Made by a program: the position numbers and the translations under genes. From CAZJHX01 sp964545715 (lineage in GTDB: Bacteria > Myxococcota_A > UBA9042 > GCA-2863065): a DNA stretch of 64,000 bases. Where the stretch lies: the NCBI GenBank assembly GCA_964545715.1, contig CAZJHX010000007.1, positions 62,001-126,000 on the forward strand, given 5' to 3'. Below, piece after piece: positions 63,882 through 64,000 of this stretch. Positions within the stretch are counted from its first letter, which is position 1; each line of letters begins with the position of its first letter. Under the pieces are notes generated by a model that did no database searches, was not told the origin of the DNA, and saw only the letters and a list, made by a program, of their open reading frames with translations.

Positions 63882-64000
63882 ATGTTGGACAAGAGAGTGG
63901 CCGAGCTGGCCCAGAAATACCTCCCCCTCGCGGTGGAGATCCTGCAGGAAGTCATTCGGATCCCCGCGGACTACGTGGACAAGCCGGTCGATCAGGGCGG
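63882..64000 (+). CDS. M20-family hydrolase, YgeY-like (start only)
   Basis: Starts at ATG 63882 and continues beyond the window (39 codons visible: MLDKRVAELAQKYLP, ILQEVIRIPADYVD). An N-terminal helix followed by a RIP-type strand start is like M20/ArgE/DapE peptidases, and YgeY follows YgeW in E. coli clusters. The metal site is outside the window, so this call leans on the neighbourhood. Confidence 0.5.
   Translation, partial: MLDKRVAELAQKYLPLAVEILQEVIRIPADYVDKPVDQG

Overview
The window is GC-rich chromosomal DNA from a Gram-negative bacterium, most likely a member of the Myxococcota (old Deltaproteobacteria); this placement is an inference from gene content. The pointers are several Ser/Thr kinases with TPR or sensor domains, FHA proteins, Asp/Thr/Gly-rich linkers in secreted proteins, C-termini resembling MYXO-CTERM sorting signals, a Hfq-like protein outside the classical family, and a sigma-54 type promoter. 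Genes are packed tightly, with many ATGA/GTGA start-stop overlaps and overlapping convergent 3' ends. I see no tRNA, rRNA, CRISPR array or transposase. No gene-free stretch exceeds about 300 bases; the longest are 60272-60521 (an apbE remnant), 23558-23789 (a divergent promoter region) and two palindromic repeats at 37494-37660 and 39095-39263.

Layout. 1-6616 (minus) is a Tam-like envelope operon: an AsmA-like protein, TamB and a POTRA/Omp85-type protein cut by the window edge. 6715-9260 holds a DUF2203 protein, a frameshifted pentahaem cytochrome and an alpha/beta hydrolase. 9392-16974 holds a double-Sm/Hfq-like protein, a TPR pseudokinase, a CAP-domain lipoprotein, a ferritin-like lipoprotein and a Ser/Thr kinase with a periplasmic c-haem sensor. 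16987-22014 carries ribF, aroE, pabB, two lipoproteins and an orphan ParA. 22085-26111 is a divergent pair of peptidoglycan enzymes (PBP4-type DacB and a YkuD L,D-transpeptidase). 26128-34522 is one long minus-strand run: mlaE, mlaF, mlaD, an Asd-like protein lacking the active-site Cys, a fibronectin-type surface protein, an outer-membrane barrel, truA and an ArsA/Get3 ATPase. A ThiE/TenI-like gene diverges from it.

35289-39092 holds an FHA/CpaF-like protein with a degraded nucleotide site and a double-FHA membrane protein, each followed directly by a copy of a 170-bp palindromic repeat. 39262-44104 encodes secreted proteins (M43 protease, glycoside hydrolase, WG-repeat lipoprotein). 44166-50582 holds a kinase-AAA-TPR regulator, an XRE/ImmA pair, an M15-like peptidase and a MoaD-MoaE fusion. 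50635-55090 is trpEGDCF (no trpB or trpA) with a coupled HEAT-repeat protein. 55946-58390 encodes a PreA-like enzyme and a class III aminotransferase. 58401-60271 is a HAD hydrolase coupled to a SIR2-like/degenerate-receiver fusion. 60522-64000 holds MepA, a carbamate kinase, a YgeW-type carbamoyltransferase and the start of an M20 hydrolase. PreA, the aminotransferase, carbamate kinase and YgeW suggest nucleobase or ureide catabolism with ATP recovery from carbamoyl phosphate.

The best candidates for undescribed biology are the HAD/SIR2-receiver pair, the FHA pseudo-secretion ATPase with its paired palindromes, the haem-sensor kinase beside a ferritin-like protein, and the double-Sm protein.
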